A stretch of DNA of 64,000 bases from Devosia algicola. GTDB lineage: Bacteria; Pseudomonadota; Alphaproteobacteria; Rhizobiales; Devosiaceae. How positions within the stretch are numbered: position 1 is the first letter of the stretch; each line of letters starts with the position of its first letter. A program made the position numbers and the translations under genes. The notes below the pieces were generated by a model that worked only from the letters and a program-made list of their open reading frames with translations, did not search any database and was not told the DNA's origin. The stretch covers positions 1,674,001 to 1,738,000 of the forward strand of contig NZ_CP118246.1 of assembly GCF_028816455.1 (NCBI RefSeq), in the 5' to 3' direction. This document shows positions 59,649 through 64,000 of this stretch, piece after piece.

Positions 59649-61010
59649 ATGAACAAGAATGTAAGTCCCGTCCCCGAAAGTGTATTGACTGGTAGCCTGC
59701 GCGATTTCCGCGCACCAGAAGGCAGTGATCTGTTGGGGCGCGTCGCACCATTTTACGCCTGGCAGAATGATCGCCGCCAGCACGGCCTCTGGCCCTATGC
59801 CCGTTCAACCGCCACCGCACCCAAGGCACGGTGCGATGCCATGAGCGATTCGGGCGAACAGTTCAGCGGCATCAATTTTGCCAGCCAGGATTATCTGAGC
59901 CTGTCCTCCCACCCCGCTATCAAGCAGGCGGCGGTCGAGGCCATCGACGAATTTGGCGTTCACAGCGCCGGTTCTGGTGCGCTACTTGGCAATACATCAA
60001 ATTCGCTGCGCCTTGTGCAGGCACTGTCAGAATTCATGGGCGGTCGTGAAGTTGTCCTCTATCCGACGGGCTGGTCGGCGGGCTACGGTTCGGTGCAGGG
60101 ATTTGTACGCGCCAACGACCATGTCGTTCTTGATATTCTGGCGCACTCGTGCCTTCAGGAAGGCTCCAAGGCCGCTACCCAGAACATCCACTATCATGGT
60201 CATCTCAATCTCGACGCACTGACCCGTAAACTTGAGCGCATCCGCGCCAACGACAATGAAAACGGCATTCTCGTGGTAACCGAGAGCCTGTTTTCCATGC
60301 ACTCCGATACCCCGAACCTGGGCGCCATGCGCGCCATCTGCGATCAATACAACGCCACGCTGCTGGTCGATTGCGCCCATGATCTGGGTTCTATCGGCGA
60401 TAATGGGCTCGGTCACCTTGGGTTGCAGGGCATGCTTGGCGCTGCGGACATTATTATCGGCAGTTTTTCCAAGACTTTTGCCTCAAACGGCGGTTTCATT
60501 GCGGTAAAGGACAAGGCGACCGCTGAATATTTGAAATATTATAGCGCCACCCATACCTTCTCCAATGCCCTCTCGCCAGTTCAGGCCGCCATCGTGTTGA
60601 AGGCCATTGAAATCGTACGCTCCAGCGAGGGTCAGAATTTGCGCCGCAAGCTTATGGACAACATTTTGTATCTGCGGGCCCAAATGGTTGCCGCCGGTCT
60701 CGAAGCCATGGGCGATCCCTCCCCGATCGTGCCGGTGCGCATCGGCACCGAGGCCATGGGCCGGTTTGCTTCTCGGCATCTGTCGGCGCTTGGTGGTATT
60801 GCCAATCTGGTGGAATATCCAGCGGTTCCACAGGGTGGTGCCCGATTCCGCTTCCAGGTCATGGCATCGCACAACCGCGCTGACATTGATCAGGTTGTAA
60901 AAATTCTAGGCAAGGCCATGCGTGACGCCGACCTCGAATATCGCTTGGGTCATGAAGGCGATAATGGTGACACAGTTCGCGGCCGTGCGGCTGACACACA
61001 CGCAGCGTAG
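59649..61010 (+). CDS. alpha-oxoamine synthase-family PLP enzyme (CqsA/AONS/SPT-like)
   Basis: The 453-residue enzyme is a fold-type I PLP protein that joins an amino acid and an acyl-CoA. Visible parts are NFASQDYLSLSSHPAIK, the glycine-rich GVHSAGSGALLGNTSNSL, LYPTGWSAGYGSVQG, the cofactor aspartate in LLVDCAHDLGSIGDNGLG and the Schiff-base Lys275 in GSFSKTFASNGGF. An N-terminal extension of about 70 residues is unusual for biotin or haem enzymes. GGAG lies seven bases before the chosen ATG. It shares an operon with a receiver and faces a hybrid kinase, so a signal-forming role like CqsA/LqsA is possible; AONS, KBL and SPT activities cannot be excluded. Confidence 0.82.
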   Translation: MNKNVSPVPESVLTGSLRDFRAPEGSDLLGRVAPFYAWQNDRRQHGLWPYARSTATAPKARCDAMSDSGEQFSGINFASQDYLSLSSHPAIKQAAVEAIDEFGVHSAGSGALLGNTSNSLRLVQALSEFMGGREVVLYPTGWSAGYGSVQGFVRANDHVVLDILAHSCLQEGSKAATQNIHYHGHLNLDALTRKLERIRANDNENGILVVTESLFSMHSDTPNLGAMRAICDQYNATLLVDCAHDLGSIGDNGLGHLGLQGMLGAADIIIGSFSKTFASNGGFIAVKDKATAEYLKYYSATHTFSNALSPVQAAIVLKAIEIVRSSEGQNLRRKLMDNILYLRAQMVAAGLEAMGDPSPIVPVRIGTEAMGRFASRHLSALGGIANLVEYPAVPQGGARFRFQVMASHNRADIDQVVKILGKAMRDADLEYRLGHEGDNGDTVRGRAADTHAA

Positions 61011-61021
61011 GGAGATCAGAC

Positions 61022-61418
61022 GTGTCGAATGCGCCAAAACTGCTCGCCGTTGACGACGATGCGCCCTCAGCAGAGCCTGATTGTACGCGTCGCCGAGCGA
61101 TGCGGCTACGAAGCCTTTGCAACATCAGACCCGCGCGGTGTCATCAATCTGGTGGCGGCGCTGAAGCCTGATGTCATGGCGGTCGATCTGACCATGCCCC
61201 ATATCGACGCTTTTGAGCTTTTCGCCTTGCTGGCCGAGCACAAATACGCAGGTCAGTTGATCATTGTATCGGGCCAGGACGAGGCAACGTTGAAAACCGC
61301 CCAACATGCAGCCGAAGCGGTGGGGTTGAACAAGCCCCATATTCACCAAAAGCCGCTGAATTTCCAGGCACTGCGGCAAACGCTGGGTCACTACCTGGAA
61401 ATGCCACAGGCCAGCTGA
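61022..61418 (+). CDS. single-domain response regulator (one frameshift at about 61076)
   Basis: GGAGATCAGA precedes a GTG start 12 bases after the synthase stop. The receiver begins KLLAVDDDAPSAELIVRVAERCGY, once the extra base in AGCCT (61074-61078) is removed, and continues with VMAVDLTMPHIDAFELFALL (phospho-aspartate), IIVSGQDEATL and the lysine in HQKPLNFQAL. It is 131 residues with no output domain, so it must act by protein contact or as a phosphate relay. It is co-transcribed with the synthase and ends in a strong terminator. Confidence 0.88.
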
Positions 61419-61431
61419 GCCGATCAAGACC

Positions 61432-61469
61432 AAAAAAGCCCCGCCCGGTCCGCCCGGCGGGGCTTTTTT
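61432..61469. terminator. bidirectional rho-independent terminator
   Basis: AAAAAAGCCCCGCC pairs perfectly with GGCGGGGCTTTTTT over 14 bases around a ten-base loop. It ends the synthase/receiver operon and can also end transcripts from the opposite kinase operon. Confidence 0.95.
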
Positions 61470-61598
61470 ATACTTGCCTGTGCGATTTATCCAACCTGCG
61501 CTCGCCCGGCTCGAGCCGCAAGCTGGGCACTATACCGACAAGCTATGGCAACGCCCAAACGCGACGAGCGATTACCAAACACGTTAAAGGCGTCAGGA

Positions 61599-61994
61599 TC
61601 AGGCGGCACCCTTAGCGGACAGGGGCATTTTGTCTTTCAGCACCAGCTGCATTTTGCCCAGCAAGCGCGGCAGGTCGACCGGCTTGGTGTCGAAGTCAAT
61701 GCACCCTGCCGCCAGTGCCTTGGCCCGATCTGACTCAAAGGCGCTCGCAGTCAGGGCGATAATGGGAATGTCCGCCGTTTCGGGTATGGCGCAAATCCGC
61801 CGGGTCGCCTCACAGCCATCCATTTCCCCGAGGCCAATATCCATCAGGATAACATCCGGTTTCAGCGCCTTGGCTTCCGCGATACCACTTGGCCCATCAA
61901 CAGCAAACCGTATGGAGAAACCGCGCCTCTCAAGCCGCCGTCCAAGGACATCGCGATTGATCGGATTATCTTCGATGATCAGTACCAGAGCCAT
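61599..61994 (-). CDS. single-domain response regulator (DivK-like)
   Basis: This intact 131-residue receiver starts MALVLIIEDNPINRDVLGRRLERRGF and has VILMDIGLGEMDGCEATRRI with the phospho-aspartate, IIALTASAFESDRAKALAAGC and the conserved lysine in TKPVDLPRLL. It has no output domain. It lies 27 bases after the hybrid kinase on the same strand, so it is a probable phosphate acceptor of that kinase. Confidence 0.93.
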   Translation of the reverse strand: MALVLIIEDNPINRDVLGRRLERRGFSIRFAVDGPSGIAEAKALKPDVILMDIGLGEMDGCEATRRICAIPETADIPIIALTASAFESDRAKALAAGCIDFDTKPVDLPRLLGKMQLVLKDKMPLSAKGAA

Positions 61995-62021
61995 GTTGAT
62001 CGCTCCCTTCCAAACTCTAAA

Positions 62022-63936
62022 CTAGGAGGCCTTGGCCTCGCCCTTTTCCGTTGCCGGTTTTGCCGCCTTGATGCCTGCTATGGCCGCCTTGACCTTGGCC
62101 GCATCCAGCGGCTTCATCACCACGCCATCGGCGCCCGCCGCCATCGCCTTGGCGCGTTCGGACAATATTGAGATCATGAATACGGGTATATCCGCCGTAG
62201 CAGGATCGCTACGCAGAGCCGCAAGCACATCCCAACCGTCAAAACCCGGCATCAATATGTCAAGAAACACCGCATCCGGTCGCACGGCCCGCGCGATCTG
62301 CAACGCCGATTGCGGCGCATCGGTGCAAATCGGGGTATAACCGGCCTTGACGAACAGGCGCTCGGCCAACTCCAGAAAATTACGATCATCATCGACCAGC
62401 AGCAGGCGCTTGCGCTTGTCGTGATTGGCCAAGTGGCCGGTCAGGCCGGACGCACCGACCTGGCGTTCAAGCGCATCGGCTTCCGCTTCGGCCACCATGG
62501 CGTCCTGAACCGCTTCTGCCTCTGCACTTTCATCAGCAACTGCTTGGCTTGGTGTTACGGTCTGAACCACTTTGGTTGGCAGCCTTATGGCGAACCGGGA
62601 TCCCTTGCCCAACTCGCTGGAAATCAGAATTTCACCGCCCATCAGGCGGCACAAATTCTGGCTAAGCGACAGGCCAAGTCCAGTGCCGCCATAAACAGCC
62701 GATATCTGTGAACTGGCTTGGGCAAAATTGTTGAACAACGTTCTCTGCTGCTCCATTGAAATCCCGATGCCGGTATCACGCACCGCAATTTCCACCCAGT
62801 CCCCGTCAATTTCAGTTCGCCGTTCAACCGAAAGGGTAATATGCCCGTTCTGGGTGAACTTGGCAGCGTTCGACAACAGATTGAATACCGCCTGCCGGAG
62901 CTTGGTGGCATCGGCCCGGATCGTACCCAGATTGTCGCCACGCTCTATACTGAATGTATTGGTGTTCTTGAACGCCAGTGGTCGCGCCGTCGAGTCAATC
63001 TCATCGATCAGCATGTCAAGATCAACCGCCTCCAGATGAAGCGCCATCTTGCCGGCCTCGATCTTGGAAATATCGAGAATATCATTGACCATTGCCAACA
63101 GATGCTTGCCCGCCGCGCTGATCTTTTGCAGATCGGCAATCTGCTCGCCGCGTCCATCCAATTCAGCATCTTCAAGCAGAATTTCCGAATAGCCCAGCAC
63201 GGCATTAAGCGGCGTGCGCAGGCTCATGGCTCATCTTGGCGAGGAATTCGGATTTCGCCCCGTTTGCCCGCTCCGCGTCTTCCTTGGAGGTCAACAGCAT
63301 CTTGAGCGTGCCTTGGTGCCGCTCGACTTCCTTGATCAGTTCGGACTGGCTGTCCACGACACTGGAATAATAGGCCGCCATCATGAACACATAGATATTG
63401 GAGCCAAGCGCCGACAGAATGCCGGCCACCACCATCTTCTCGACGGGAATGTTCTGGGGGAAACTGGATATCAGGTAAAACGCATAAAACGCCCCAAGTC
63501 CGACGATGATCTGGACAAATACAAATATTCGCGCCGCCCACGTCGAACCAAAATACATGAATGCCAATAGCGGCATGAGCACCAGCCACATCAGGAATGG
63601 CGAGGAGGTGCCGCCATAATTAAACGAGCCCCAGAGCACCGCAAACGTCAGATTGAGCACACTGGCCATGGCAAGTGGCGTGTAGGCGCGCGGAAACATC
63701 TTGACCAGCAGCAAGAACGGCCAGAATCCGAAGATCGATAGTGCCAGTATCTGCACATGCGGCGATGGATTGGGATCTGCGATCCACAAAAAGATCGGAA
63801 TCGGTGCCGCAATGAACGGTCCGAACAAATGGCTGACAATGAACATTTGCACACGCTTGCGCGTATGGAGATCATGCAACAATACCTCTGGCGTTAGCCA
63901 GGTGATGAATCGCTGAAATACTGCCAATGCCGTCAT
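62022..63936 (-). CDS. six-TM hybrid sensor histidine kinase (one frameshift at about 63222)
   Basis: The protein (637 aa restored) has six hydrophobic segments in its first 190 residues (FIVSHLFGPFIAAPIPIFLW to SALGSNIYVFMMAAYYSS), a HisKA domain with His237 in KMSHELRTPLNAVLGYSEIL, a HATPase domain (NLLSNAAKFTQNG, VRDTGIGIS, GGTGLGLSLSQNLCRLMGG) and a C-terminal receiver (RLLLVDDDRNFLEL, AVFLDILMPGFDGWD, MKPLDAAK). The break falls exactly at the H-box (AGGCT at 63220-63224). GAGG precedes the ATG. The layout equals that of CqsS; a lipophilic signal is possible but unproven. Confidence 0.88.
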
Positions 63937-64000
63937 GGGCCCGCCTCGTGCCAGAATCCAGCGACAATTTGGCGCCCAATCAGCAAAGGCTTGGTTAATA

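Overview
The window looks like chromosome from an alphaproteobacterium of the order Hyphomicrobiales, perhaps a Devosia-like organism; the genus is a guess. The evidence is a NepR/EcfG/PhyR general stress locus, a rhizobial-type thuR-thuEFGKAB operon, an Irr-type iron box, several HWE/HisKA_2 kinases and a GC-rich genome. No tRNA, rRNA, CRISPR array, insertion sequence or prophage was seen. Gene density is high and nearly every gene has a recognisable family.

Layout. 1-17351: purine salvage and degradation. A long minus-strand series runs uraH, xdhA, xdhB, xdhC, a four-gene BMP-type ABC transporter, puuD, guaD and malate synthase glcB. Facing it on the plus strand are a puuE-uraD fusion and, further on, allA. 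Together they lead from guanine/xanthine through urate and allantoin to glyoxylate, which malate synthase consumes. An ArsR/SRPBCC pair lies between them. 17441-25524: envelope and stress genes, an RNA helicase, a Tat-exported molybdopterin oxidoreductase with its cytochrome b, a MXKDX-repeat protein and an ECF sigma/NrsF pair. 25754-28411: a periplasmic 5'-nucleotidase and small envelope proteins. 28481-36230: trehalose/disaccharide uptake and oxidation (thu). 36209-41465: an imelysin/di-heme/DUF1513 operon behind an iron control element. 41619-48277: a transglutaminase/circularly permuted ATP-grasp/alpha-E cluster. 48309-57003: the general stress response, with NepR, EcfG, PhyR, three kinases of the HWE/HisKA_2 superfamily, small stress membrane proteins and several EcfG-type promoters. 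56960-63936: a GGDEF-EAL protein, then an alpha-oxoamine synthase plus receiver operon facing a six-TM hybrid kinase plus receiver operon. The last arrangement resembles alpha-hydroxyketone signalling (CqsA/CqsS, LqsA/LqsS).

Sequence quality. About a third of the long genes are broken by single-base indels. Twenty of the extra bases have the same form: AG-N-CT where the protein family requires AGCT, and each restored site reads GAGCT on one strand. Three further breaks are one-base losses in runs of C or G, and two are extra bases elsewhere. I therefore annotate these genes as intact genes carrying probable consensus errors, not as pseudogenes. Corrected lengths all come out as whole codons and fit the families. 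Starts were moved from the longest frame to the codon with a Shine-Dalgarno sequence where one is visible.
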